A stretch of DNA of 24,478 bases from a virus, in the IMG/VR virus record IMGVR_UViG_3300037516_000316, positions 1-24,478 of that record. The stretch is one strand, 5' to 3'. The notes below the pieces were generated by a model, which saw only the letters and a program-made list of their open reading frames with translations, did no database searches and had not been told where the DNA came from. Shown piece after piece: positions 1 to 6,997 of this stretch; the stretch's first letter is position 1; the number at the start of each line of letters is the position of its first letter. Both the position numbers and the translations under genes were made by a program.

Positions 1-1
1 A

Positions 2-1939
2 AATTTAATTAAATTATATGTTGGTGAAGATATTGACGGGCATTATTTAGATTATTTCGCCACAACCAATGTTGAATTAAATGAGGAAAACATCTATTCA
101 CATAGATTACTAGCTAGAATATATGCTGGGTATTTAGCTAAGAACTTAGCGGATAACCCATCATATAACCCTACTGTAACAACCTTTAGAGCATATCTAA
201 ATGAGAATATAGTAATCCCACAAGAAAAAAGATTTGATACATATTTTAATGGATTGATGTTGAAGGTTGGAAAATTACCAATCGACACAACGACTCCAGT
301 AACGGTTTATAGAGGTTTTAATACCGACAAGACAACTAAATTAGAAACCTACAATTTCTTTAAATCGTTTAATGATAAATGGGTTTCTGGTAATTCATTA
401 GGACAAAGAAATCTTTTGGAAGAATTTTTATTCTTAGATAGAGCTAATAAGGATATTGGCAACGAACTATACATGAGTTTGGATAGATTAAAACCATTGG
501 CAGACCCAAGAAATGCAAATAAAAGTTTATTGGGTATGATTTCAATTTTAATTCAAGGTAACAATATTGACTTTAGACCACTACCGGCCTACGTTAATTT
601 TTATGGTACAAACTTTTCTGACAAGAAAAGAATTACCCCATCCAAAAATCTTGCTAGAAATTTATTTGGAACATTTTTAGAAGTTGACTATCAAGAATCA
701 TCTCCTAAAATGATTTTACAATATATCGGACCATCATCAAAACACTTATCAATGGGTGAGGTTAGTCCAAAAAACAAATTTAAGAATGACGGTGCCGATA
801 TTCGTAATGTTAATAAAAATCCATTATTAGTTTCACAACAACTGTTTATGGATACAGATTTTAGTAAGTCAAATAGGGTTGTGGGTTTTGAGGTTAATTT
901 TGGGGATCAAGCACAAAGTATGTTTAAAAACGTTTCGTTAAGTCAAGATTCTAAAACACCAACATCAGAAACATTCTTGGCGTATGAAAATTTAGGTAGG
1001 TCACAATCTGGTTCTAACACATATCAAGTAGATGTTAATTTATTTGATTTGTATAGAACATATTCATACACATGTGAGGTTTCTTCTATGGGTAACGCTA
1101 TGATACAACCAACAATGTATTTTTATTTAAATAATATACCTATGTTTGAAGGTACATATTTTATCACCGAAGTTTCTCACAGTATTAAAGCGAATCAAAT
1201 TGACACAACTTTTAAAGGCGCTAGAATACCCAACGATAATTTACCAAACATAAAGGATAGTTTTGTTGCGGCATATAGACCATTATTTGACAAAATATTA
1301 AAGGCCGCGTTTAAGAAAAAACAAGAAGCAAATGCTGTTACAACCACAACCAAGAGTGCAACGATAAACGGTAAAACTGTTGAATACGACTTAGGACCAC
1401 TTAATGTTAATGGGGAAGTTGTGTTAAGTGAATCCGGATTCCTTTCAGGTATCCCATACAACGGTCAGAACGGTGAAAAATATATCCAATATGTTGAACA
1501 CACAATTAACGGTGTTAAAGACAAGTGGCTACGTGCTAGAGTGGTTCAAATGGGTGGGCCGAACTACACATTACCTAACAACACAGAAATGACCGTTACA
1601 ACAAAAGCTCAAAACAACAATATTTTAACATTTGGCGACATTAATGAAAATATTGATTATTACTTCTCAACTAGATTCGATTTTTCAAACAAGTCAGCAT
1701 CTGAGATATCAAATATCAATATGATATTCTATAACCCATTTTTGGCTAAGAATACCACTGATACAGGTGTTCCAAATCCATTAAAAGTTCTACCTTCAAT
1801 AAACTTTACAACTGGTCTGTTTTCTGGCGCGGTACATAATGGTTTACCAGATACAACTTATGGTATAGCAATGTCACCCCAATTAATGAGGAAGTTAAAA
1901 GTGCAAGACGGTTACGTTATTTATTTTAAGCCCGAATAG
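2..1939 (+). CDS. Large virion protein, baseplate hub-like (5' truncated by the window)
   Basis: This frame is open from the first bases of the window to the TAG at 1937-1939, so the gene starts upstream; the 645 visible residues are its C-terminal part. A TTG/ATG pair at 254-259 is internal and not the true start. The section around 1070-1230 reads MGNAMIQPTMYFYLNN, then MFEGTYFITEVSHSIK, then a TTFKGARIP motif. A beta-strand run of the form 'G..I.P....L...P.F.G.Y.I..V.H.I......T.F.G.R' is typical of hub proteins of contractile tails (T4 gp27, late-control protein D, VgrG N-terminal fold). About 230 more residues follow, ending in a short strand-rich stretch (DGYVIYFKPE) whose role I do not recognise. 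Residues near 420-480 contain 'EEFLFLDRANKDIG', which I also take as virion-type sequence. Structural role is fairly sure; assignment to the hub is a pattern-based inference. Confidence 0.55.
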   Translation, partial: NLIKLYVGEDIDGHYLDYFATTNVELNEENIYSHRLLARIYAGYLAKNLADNPSYNPTVTTFRAYLNENIVIPQEKRFDTYFNGLMLKVGKLPIDTTTPVTVYRGFNTDKTTKLETYNFFKSFNDKWVSGNSLGQRNLLEEFLFLDRANKDIGNELYMSLDRLKPLADPRNANKSLLGMISILIQGNNIDFRPLPAYVNFYGTNFSDKKRITPSKNLARNLFGTFLEVDYQESSPKMILQYIGPSSKHLSMGEVSPKNKFKNDGADIRNVNKNPLLVSQQLFMDTDFSKSNRVVGFEVNFGDQAQSMFKNVSLSQDSKTPTSETFLAYENLGRSQSGSNTYQVDVNLFDLYRTYSYTCEVSSMGNAMIQPTMYFYLNNIPMFEGTYFITEVSHSIKANQIDTTFKGARIPNDNLPNIKDSFVAAYRPLFDKILKAAFKKKQEANAVTTTTKSATINGKTVEYDLGPLNVNGEVVLSESGFLSGIPYNGQNGEKYIQYVEHTINGVKDKWLRARVVQMGGPNYTLPNNTEMTVTTKAQNNNILTFGDINENIDYYFSTRFDFSNKSASEISNINMIFYNPFLAKNTTDTGVPNPLKVLPSINFTTGLFSGAVHNGLPDTTYGIAMSPQLMRKLKVQDGYVIYFKPE

Positions 1940-1960
1940 TGAAAATTAAGATTTTTTAGA

Positions 1961-1972
1961 TATTTATAAAAT
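1961..1972 (+). promoter_or_regulatory. Putative late promoter motif, copy A
   Basis: TATTTATAAAAT lies 11 bases (counted from the end of TATTTAT) before the ATG at 1979. It is in the only gap between the hub-like gene and the small genes. The TATTTAT core recurs in front of four other transcription units in this window, which is the reason for listing it. No experimental support; the core is short and common in AT-rich DNA. Confidence 0.35.
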
Positions 1973-1978
1973 AAAGTT

Positions 1979-2179
1979 ATGGAAAATAATAGAAACAGTT
2001 CAATAGATCAGTTCTTAAATCCAAAAATGGTTAAAACCCAATCTGAGGATGGAAAAGAACAAGAGGTTTGTGACTTACAAACCGGGGAGTGTTATACAAT
2101 TAAGTCAAAAGACGGTATTGTTGAAAGAATAAATAAAAAATATATTACCGAAGACGGTAGACAATTATTACAAGATTAA
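1979..2179 (+). CDS. Small protein of unknown function, 66 aa
   Basis: I do not recognise a family. The 66-residue product is hydrophilic, with no signal peptide or membrane segment. Its middle has two cysteines seven apart (C31 and C38, in EVCDLQTGEC), followed by a charged KSKDGIVERINKKY stretch and a C-terminal EDGRQLLQD. The cysteine pair could bind metal or form a disulfide, but two ligands alone are weak evidence. The start is fixed by the ATG at 1979, preceded by an A/T-rich leader holding the TATTTAT motif. It is followed after four bases by the next gene, so the two are probably co-transcribed. Placement beside virion genes suggests a structural or assembly role, which is only an inference. 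Confidence 0.75.
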   Translation: MENNRNSSIDQFLNPKMVKTQSEDGKEQEVCDLQTGECYTIKSKDGIVERINKKYITEDGRQLLQD

Positions 2180-2183
2180 AATC

Positions 2184-2810
2184 ATGCTAGAAAAAAAACT
2201 CCTTGAAGAATTAAACAGATTTAAAAGTATTAATAGAAATGCTTCAAATTTGAATGAACAGGAATTACCAGCGCCTCCACCACCAGCCGATCCTGCGGCG
2301 TCACTAACTCCAGCACCAGAAGACGCTCCAGCAGCGGATTTAGGGGCACTTCCAGAAAATCCGGCGTTAGATGCTCCAGCAGCAGGCGGTGATACTGAAG
2401 AAGTCGATGTTACCGAATTGGTTAACATGACAAAAAATATAAAAAATGACTTAGAATCGTCAAAAGGTGAAAATACCGCCGTTTTACAAAAAATGGATGA
2501 CGCGTTCAGTAAGTTAGCTGATTTGGAAACAAAATTAGCGCAGATGGATCAGGTTTTATTAAAAATAGACGAATTAGGTTCTAAAATTGAATCAATGAAA
2601 CCAACAACTCCACAAGAGAAATTGGAAATGCGTTCATTGGACTCATATCCTTTTAACCAAAAACCTAATGATTTTTTCTCAATGAAGCAAGCTGAAATGC
2701 AAGCATCAGGTAAAAACGAATACGTTTTAACTAAAAATGACATTGAAAATTACTCTAAGGATGAAATAGCAAAAACATTCAACCCATTACAAGATGATAC
2801 TCAATACTAG
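2184..2810 (+). CDS. Pro/Ala-rich linker plus coiled-coil protein, 208 aa, unknown function
   Basis: The family is not recognised. Architecture is clear: residues 1-26 are a charged N-terminal helix (LEKKLLEELNRFK); residues 27-70 are low complexity, rich in Pro, Ala and Asp (APPPPADPAASLTP, APEDAPAADLG); residues about 75-140 form heptad-like helices (VTELVNMTKNIKNDL, DAFSKLADLETKLAQM, VLLKIDELGSKIESM) consistent with a coiled coil; the C-terminal 65 residues are polar and include SYPFNQKPNDFFSMKQ. The Pro/Ala stretch is noticeably richer in G and C than its neighbours, as expected from the codons it needs. The gene follows the 66-aa gene by four bases and its 3' end overlaps the next gene by 17 bases. 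A flexible linker joined to a coiled coil would suit a virion spacer or scaffold, but this is speculative. Confidence 0.75.
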   Translation: MLEKKLLEELNRFKSINRNASNLNEQELPAPPPPADPAASLTPAPEDAPAADLGALPENPALDAPAAGGDTEEVDVTELVNMTKNIKNDLESSKGENTAVLQKMDDAFSKLADLETKLAQMDQVLLKIDELGSKIESMKPTTPQEKLEMRSLDSYPFNQKPNDFFSMKQAEMQASGKNEYVLTKNDIENYSKDEIAKTFNPLQDDTQY

Positions 2811-3168
2811 TGTTCAAAAATTTTTAGAAATACAGGTCCAATTAAGAATATTACATTGGCAAACTAAAGGATATGCAAGACATATCGCATTTGGTAAAAC
2901 ATACTCAACATTAGAAGGTTTTATCGACACGTATGTTGAAACGGCTATGGGTAAACAAGGTAGATTTGTTTTGGAAGAGCAAGACAAGAATATTAGAATT
3001 GACAATTTAACGGATGTTAAAATTGTTGAATTTTTACAAAATATTAAAGGTTTTTTAATTTCATTAAGTAATGAATTAGAACCAACTAAAGATAGTGATT
3101 TGTTAAATATTAGAGACGAAATGTTGGCAACAATAAACAAATTAGCTTACAAATTAACATTAGAATAA
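2794..3168 (+). CDS. Small Dps/ferritin-like helical protein (DUF5856-like), 124 aa
   Basis: The product appears all-helical. Residues 19-50 contain ILHWQTKGYARHIAFGK followed by TLEGFIDTYVETAMG. This resembles the second-helix region of Dps, where HWNxKG is followed by His, Asp and Glu ferroxidase ligands. Here H21 opens HWxxKG, and H30, D45 and E49 keep the H-x14-D-x3-E spacing of the E. coli Dps ligands H63, D78 and E82. The loop between H21 and H30 is three residues shorter than in Dps. At 124 residues it is shorter than Dps (about 167). It also resembles my recollection of a phage and algal-virus family annotated DUF5856; I could not check this. The ATG at 2794 lies inside the end of the previous gene (17-base overlap), suggesting translational coupling. 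Function as a metal-binding or DNA-protecting protein is inferred. Confidence 0.6.
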   Translation: MILNTSVQKFLEIQVQLRILHWQTKGYARHIAFGKTYSTLEGFIDTYVETAMGKQGRFVLEEQDKNIRIDNLTDVKIVEFLQNIKGFLISLSNELEPTKDSDLLNIRDEMLATINKLAYKLTLE

Positions 3169-3180
3169 AATATATAGAAA

Positions 3181-3423
3181 ATGATATCAGGTTCATTAGC
3201 AACAACAAACACAGATTCGACAAGAAGTTCATTATCATATGTGAATAATGTGATAACCGGCGCAACGTCTCAAGGACAGTACAATGCTTTTATTGACGAA
3301 AGAAGTATGGATGATAATATGGCAAATGTGTTAAAAAACACTTATGGGTATAATGTCACTAAAAGAACGGATTCTATGGGTACTTTTGCGAACTACTTAA
3401 TTAATTGGGGGGAACCTACCTAA
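3181..3423 (+). CDS. Small protein of unknown function, 80 aa
   Basis: I do not recognise this protein. It is 80 residues, polar, Ser/Thr/Asn-rich at the N-terminus (GSLATTNTDSTRSSLSYVNN) and ends with ANYLINWGEPT. There is no cysteine and no membrane segment. The ATG at 3181 follows the previous stop by 12 A/T-rich bases with no Shine-Dalgarno sequence. It is the last gene before an intrinsic terminator, so it closes the left-hand structural cluster. A minor virion role would fit the context but has no direct support. Confidence 0.7.
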   Translation: MISGSLATTNTDSTRSSLSYVNNVITGATSQGQYNAFIDERSMDDNMANVLKNTYGYNVTKRTDSMGTFANYLINWGEPT

Positions 3424-3472
3424 GGTTCTAACACGCTATTTAGCTAAAAAAACGATTTTTATTAAAATAATT

Positions 3473-3501
3473 AACCTGGATTTTTTAATTCGGGTTTTTT
3501 T
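3473..3501 (+). terminator. Rho-independent terminator after the left structural block
   Basis: AACCTGGA (3473-3480) pairs with TTCGGGTT (3489-3496), using two G-T wobbles; two inner T-A pairs extend the stem to about 10 bp and leave a TTTT loop. A run of seven T (3495-3501) follows. It lies about 50 bases after the stop at 3423 and separates the small virion genes from the gp32-like gene. Confidence 0.8.
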
Positions 3502-3512
3502 ATTTATATTAG
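3501..3512 (+). promoter_or_regulatory. Putative late promoter motif, copy B (upstream of gp32-like gene)
   Basis: The 12-mer TATTTATATTAG begins at the end of the terminator T-run and is identical, base for base, to the one at 14228-14239 before the 1291-aa tail gene. It lies 36 bases from the ATG at 3549, leaving an AT-rich, apparently unstructured leader. T4 gene 32 also has its own late promoter, which makes a late-type signal here plausible. An alternative reading of the same bases is a Bacteroidota -7 element (TAnnTTTG): TATATTAG matches with one mismatch. Confidence 0.4.
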
Positions 3513-3548
3513 CTCATAACAAAATTTATTCATTTAAAACGTAACATT

Positions 3549-4388
3549 ATGTCAGCATTAGATGCAATTCTCAACCAGTATGAGAAAAACAAACAACCAG
3601 CGGGAGCAGCCCAAAGAGTTAGTTCAGAAGAGAGATTGAAAAAGTATTTCGCACCCATCTTAACAAAAGGTGTGTCTTCTGGAGAAAAAAGAATCAGAAT
3701 CATCCCAATGAAGGATGGTACATCACCATTTAAAGAGGTATGGTTCCACGAAATCCAAGTGGATGGTAAGTGGGTTAAATTATATGACCCAGGAAAAAAT
3801 GAAGGTAAGCGTTCACCTTTAACCGAGGTAAACGAAGCACTTCGTAGCACAGGTAATGAAGCCGATAGAGAATTGGCTAAAAATTACAATCCTAAACGTT
3901 TTTATATCGTTAAAGTTATCGACAGAGATAATGAGCAAGACGGTGTTAAATTCTGGAGATTTAAGCACAACTCAAAAGGTGATGGTCCTCTAGATAAAAT
4001 TGTGCCAATCATGCGCAATAAGGGCGATATTACAGACCCTAAAAATGGTCGTGACTTAGTTATTTCATTAACATTAACTAAGAAGCCAAGTGGCGGAGAA
4101 TACACAACCATTTCATCAATTTTCCCAGATGATGCTAGTCCAATCAGTACAAACGAAGGACAAGCAACAGAATGGTTAATGGATGATTTAACATGGGCAG
4201 ACGCGTACTCTAAAAAGCCAGAAGAATATCTAGAAGGTGTTGCTAAGGGTTATACCCCAAAATGGAACACTGAAGAGAAGAAATGGGTTTATGGTGACGA
4301 CGGACAAGTTGACTTGGGAGCGACTGAGACACAGAAATTAGTTGATCCACAAGACACTGATGAGGTAGACGAAGATTTACCGTTCTAA
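3549..4388 (+). CDS. 32: gp32-like single-stranded DNA-binding protein
   Basis: This is a T4 gp32-type ssDNA-binding protein that coats ssDNA during replication and recombination. At 279 residues it is close to T4 gp32 (about 301). The OB-fold core begins near residue 47 with KRIRIIPMKDG, matching the gp32 RIRFLPS strand, followed by FKEVWFHEIQVDGKW and later FYIVKVIDRDNEQDG, which match the gp32 order. Two features differ from T4. There is no cysteine in the whole protein, so the gp32 zinc site (His plus three Cys) is missing; the equivalent place reads KNEGKRSPLTEV. The C-terminus is acidic and ends DEVDEDLPF, which looks like the tip of bacterial SSB (DDDIPF). The gene stands alone between two terminators, as suits a protein needed in large amounts. 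Family assignment is confident. Confidence 0.88.
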   Translation: MSALDAILNQYEKNKQPAGAAQRVSSEERLKKYFAPILTKGVSSGEKRIRIIPMKDGTSPFKEVWFHEIQVDGKWVKLYDPGKNEGKRSPLTEVNEALRSTGNEADRELAKNYNPKRFYIVKVIDRDNEQDGVKFWRFKHNSKGDGPLDKIVPIMRNKGDITDPKNGRDLVISLTLTKKPSGGEYTTISSIFPDDASPISTNEGQATEWLMDDLTWADAYSKKPEEYLEGVAKGYTPKWNTEEKKWVYGDDGQVDLGATETQKLVDPQDTDEVDEDLPF

Positions 4389-4398
4389 TTAAGATGTT

Positions 4399-4448
4399 GA
4401 GGGCCCTTGTCAAATTTTAATCTAAGGGAGACAAGGGTCCCTCTTTTT
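4399..4448 (+). terminator. Rho-independent terminator after the gp32-like gene
   Basis: GAGGGCCCTTGTC (4399-4411) pairs with GACAAGGGTCCCTC (4430-4443), 13 bp with one bulged T, followed by five T. The loop is 18 bases (4412-4429), long for a terminator. It begins 10 bases after the gp32-like stop and ends before uvsX, so it would limit read-through from the abundant gp32 message into uvsX. Confidence 0.88.
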
Positions 4449-4461
4449 AAAAAAAAATATT

Positions 4462-5472
4462 ATGGCAATTAAGAAAAACGATTTTTCAGCAATAAAGAAA
4501 AAATTCTCAAAAGAGGCGTCATTTAAGCCAGATAGATTCTTTGATCTTGGTGACGCATTCTCAGACGCAGTAGGTATACCTGGACCAGCTATGGGGCATT
4601 TAAACATGCTTCTAGGGCATTCTGATACTGGTAAGACAACAGCATTGGTAAAAACGGCGGTAGATGCACAAAAGAAAGGTATATTACCAGTGTTTATCAT
4701 TACAGAACAAAAATGGGATTTTCCACACGCAAAACTTATGGGTTTTGAAGTTGAAGAAAGCATTGACAAGGAAACTGGAGATAAGACATTTGATGGATTT
4801 TTCTTATTTAACAATCACTTTGAATACATTGAACAAATTACTGATTATATTGGTGAATTATTAGATGCACAAGATAAAGGTGAATTGGATTACGATTTAT
4901 GTTTCCTTTGGGATTCGGTAGGGTCAGTTCCATGTAAGATGACTTTTGATGGTAAAGGTGGTGCACAACATAACGCCAGAGTATTATCAGATAAAATTGG
5001 TCAAGGAATTAATCAAAGAATTTCAGGTTCAAGAAGAAGTGATAAGAAATTTACAAACACACTAATTATAGTAAACCAACCTTGGGTAGAGTTACCAGAT
5101 AATCCATTTGGTCAACCTAAAATTAAAGCTAAAGGTGGCGAAGCCATCTGGTTAAACTCAACATTAGTTTTCCGTTTTGGTAATGAAAAAAATGCCGGCA
5201 CAACTAAGATTGCTATCACTAAAGATGGTAGAAAAGTTAAAATGGCTGTAAGAACTAAAATCTCAATTATGAAAAACCACGTAAATGGTTTAGGATATGA
5301 GGATGGTAAGATTATTGTTACAGCACATGGTTTTATGCCGGGTAAGTCAGAACCAGAAGAGAAGAAAAGTATTGAAGAATACAAAAAAGATTATGGTAAC
5401 TATATTAGTGAAAGATTAGAAGTTAGTATTGACGAAATTTCTAAACTAAAAGTTGTCACAGAAGAGGAATAG
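4462..5472 (+). CDS. uvsX: UvsX/RecA-like recombinase
   Basis: A RecA-fold ATPase that forms filaments on ssDNA and performs strand exchange; in T4-like phages UvsX drives recombination-dependent replication. The Walker A motif GHSDTGKTT is at residues 52-60, the catalytic-type Glu is in FIITEQKWDF (E82), and the Walker B strand LCFLWDSVGSV ends at D151 and beyond. Downstream are NTLIIVNQPWVELPDNPFG, the region of loop L1/L2 (about 205-225), and KAKGGEAIWLNST, matching the conserved 'GG.A..f.s' stretch of RecA proteins. It is 336 residues, shorter than T4 UvsX (about 390). The C-terminal 40 residues are highly charged (PEEKKSIEEYKKDYG). Its neighbour gp32 is the expected partner. The ATG at 4462 follows a terminator and an A-run and has no Shine-Dalgarno sequence. 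Confidence 0.9.
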   Translation: MAIKKNDFSAIKKKFSKEASFKPDRFFDLGDAFSDAVGIPGPAMGHLNMLLGHSDTGKTTALVKTAVDAQKKGILPVFIITEQKWDFPHAKLMGFEVEESIDKETGDKTFDGFFLFNNHFEYIEQITDYIGELLDAQDKGELDYDLCFLWDSVGSVPCKMTFDGKGGAQHNARVLSDKIGQGINQRISGSRRSDKKFTNTLIIVNQPWVELPDNPFGQPKIKAKGGEAIWLNSTLVFRFGNEKNAGTTKIAITKDGRKVKMAVRTKISIMKNHVNGLGYEDGKIIVTAHGFMPGKSEPEEKKSIEEYKKDYGNYISERLEVSIDEISKLKVVTEEE

Positions 5473-5500
5473 TTTTTTAACATTATAATTTAAATTTTAA

Positions 5501-6514
5501 ATGTCTGTACTGCTTGTTGATGGTGACAATTTACTTACGATTGGTTTTTTTGGTGTCAAAAATTACTTCTATAAGGGAAAACATATTGGAGGAATTTATC
5601 ATTTTCTCAATACTCTTAGAAAATCATTTGAGACATACCACCTAGACAAGATATGCGTTTTTTGGGATGGTGCCGACAGTGCCGCCACTCGGAAAAAAAT
5701 TTACCACTTATACAAAGACACAAGAAGAAGTAACAGATGGACGGATGAAGCACAAAGTTCATACGGTTATCAAAGAGTTCGAATTAAACAATATCTAGAA
5801 GAGTTATACGTACGCCAAGGCGAATATCAAAATTGCGAATCAGATGATTGTATTGCCTATTATTCACAAAATTCACCCAAAGAGAAAAAAATCATCTATT
5901 CATCAGATAGGGATTTAGCACAATTAGTTTCAGTTGATACTGATTTATATAATCCAGCACATGGCAAAATATATAAACCAGGGGATAATATTGAATACGA
6001 CCATGAAACAATCTTAATTGAAAATGTTAAAATTGTAAAAATGCTGTGCGGAGACCCATCTGATAACATATTTGGTATTAGAAACTTAGGACTGAAAAGG
6101 ATGATTGGGTTATTTCCTGAAATGCAAACAAAAATTTTAACACTTAACGAGGTTAGAACTAAAGCAGAAGAAATATGGCAAGTGGATAAACACAACAAAA
6201 CCTTACAGAATTTACTTACTGGTGTTAGCAAATTAGGGGTACTAGGTGAAGAATTTTTCGAAACAAATGAAAAAATAGTTGATTTAACGGAACCAATATT
6301 AACTGATGATGCGAAAACGCAAATACTTGACTTAATAAATGAAACATTGGATTCCGAAGGGCGATCATATAAAAATACTATGAAAATGATGATGGATGAC
6401 GGGATGTTCACCGTATTACCCAAACAAGAAGACGCCTGGATAAAATTTCTAAACCCCTTTCTGAGGTTAACCAGAAAAGAAAAAAATAAAAAAATAATAA
6501 AATTTAAAATTTAA
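5501..6514 (+). CDS. FEN/PIN-type 5'-3' exonuclease (RNase H-like)
   Basis: A member of the 5' nuclease superfamily (T4 RNase H, T5 exonuclease, Pol I 5'-nuclease domain), which removes RNA primers and 5' flaps. The acidic metal-binding residues are all visible: D7 and D9 in LLVDGDNL, D56 in CVFWDGADS, E113/D115/D116 in NCESDDCIAYY, D136/D138 in YSSDRDLAQL, and D185/D188 in CGDPSDNIFGI. The last motif begins the helix-hairpin-helix region (GIRNLGLKRMIGLF) that binds DNA. It is 337 residues, slightly longer than T4 RNase H (305). I call it a functional equivalent of T4 rnh rather than a proven orthologue. It lies 28 bases after uvsX; the spacer (5487-5500) is AATTTAAATTTTAA directly against the ATG. 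Its stop is four bases from the next gene, so it is co-transcribed. Confidence 0.88.
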   Translation: MSVLLVDGDNLLTIGFFGVKNYFYKGKHIGGIYHFLNTLRKSFETYHLDKICVFWDGADSAATRKKIYHLYKDTRRSNRWTDEAQSSYGYQRVRIKQYLEELYVRQGEYQNCESDDCIAYYSQNSPKEKKIIYSSDRDLAQLVSVDTDLYNPAHGKIYKPGDNIEYDHETILIENVKIVKMLCGDPSDNIFGIRNLGLKRMIGLFPEMQTKILTLNEVRTKAEEIWQVDKHNKTLQNLLTGVSKLGVLGEEFFETNEKIVDLTEPILTDDAKTQILDLINETLDSEGRSYKNTMKMMMDDGMFTVLPKQEDAWIKFLNPFLRLTRKEKNKKIIKFKI

Positions 6515-6517
6515 AAC

Positions 6518-6961
6518 ATGAACATCCAAGAACAAAACAAATTTGAATTCCTTTTGACGTTGGACAATAACATCATCTGCCAAAGATTTTTTAATGTCCA
6601 CGACTATAACCCAGTTAGTAGACGGTCTATGGACCTGCACTATTATATACAAGATATTTGTGTAGAAATTAGTGAGGATTTAAAAATAAAAAGTTCCAAT
6701 TATTTGGTTGAAAATCAAAATTATATCCTGAATTCGACATACGTGGAAGACCCAAAAGAAACCGAAGAACAATACTTTTTGTTACAAGTGAAACAAGGTA
6801 ACGATGTATTTATTGAAAGGATTTTCCTTGCGAGTGTGTTCCATCCAAAAGTGAGATACTCGGTTGACATTAGACCAAATTTGAGAAGAATTTTATCTGA
6901 TTTAACTGACATAATGTCAAGAGAAGACCTAGAAACGGTATATCTACAGTATGAACTGTAA
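6518..6961 (+). CDS. Unknown replication-cluster protein, 147 aa
   Basis: I do not recognise a named family. The 147-residue protein is soluble, with mixed strands and helices: KFEFLLTLDNNIICQRFF, then a helical YIQDICVEISEDLKIK, then EEQYFLLQVKQGND and a C-terminal helix RILSDLTDIMSRED. There is no nucleotide-binding motif, zinc site or membrane segment. The two cysteines (in NIICQR and QDICVE) are isolated. It starts three bases after the exonuclease stop and precedes the helicase by 36 bases, so its place is inside the replication operon. No gp59-type helicase loader is evident elsewhere in the window, so an accessory role at the helicase or fork is a reasonable guess, but only by position. 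Confidence 0.75.
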   Translation: MNIQEQNKFEFLLTLDNNIICQRFFNVHDYNPVSRRSMDLHYYIQDICVEISEDLKIKSSNYLVENQNYILNSTYVEDPKETEEQYFLLQVKQGNDVFIERIFLASVFHPKVRYSVDIRPNLRRILSDLTDIMSREDLETVYLQYEL

Positions 6962-6997
6962 GATATAGTTATTTAATTTAATTTAAAAAAAAAGATT

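Noticed and set aside
254-1939. Start of the first gene at TTG 254 or ATG 257
   Set aside because: The same frame is open without a stop to base 2, so the gene begins upstream of the window.
4422-4814. Reverse-strand frame of 130 aa over the uvsX start
   Set aside because: It runs across the terminator and a confident recombinase gene; its translation is Ser/Phe/Ile-rich, as expected of an antisense shadow.
5896-6423. Reverse-strand frame of 175 aa inside the exonuclease gene
   Set aside because: It is fully inside a confident + strand gene, has no recognisable domain and no leader; no minus-strand gene is supported anywhere in the window.
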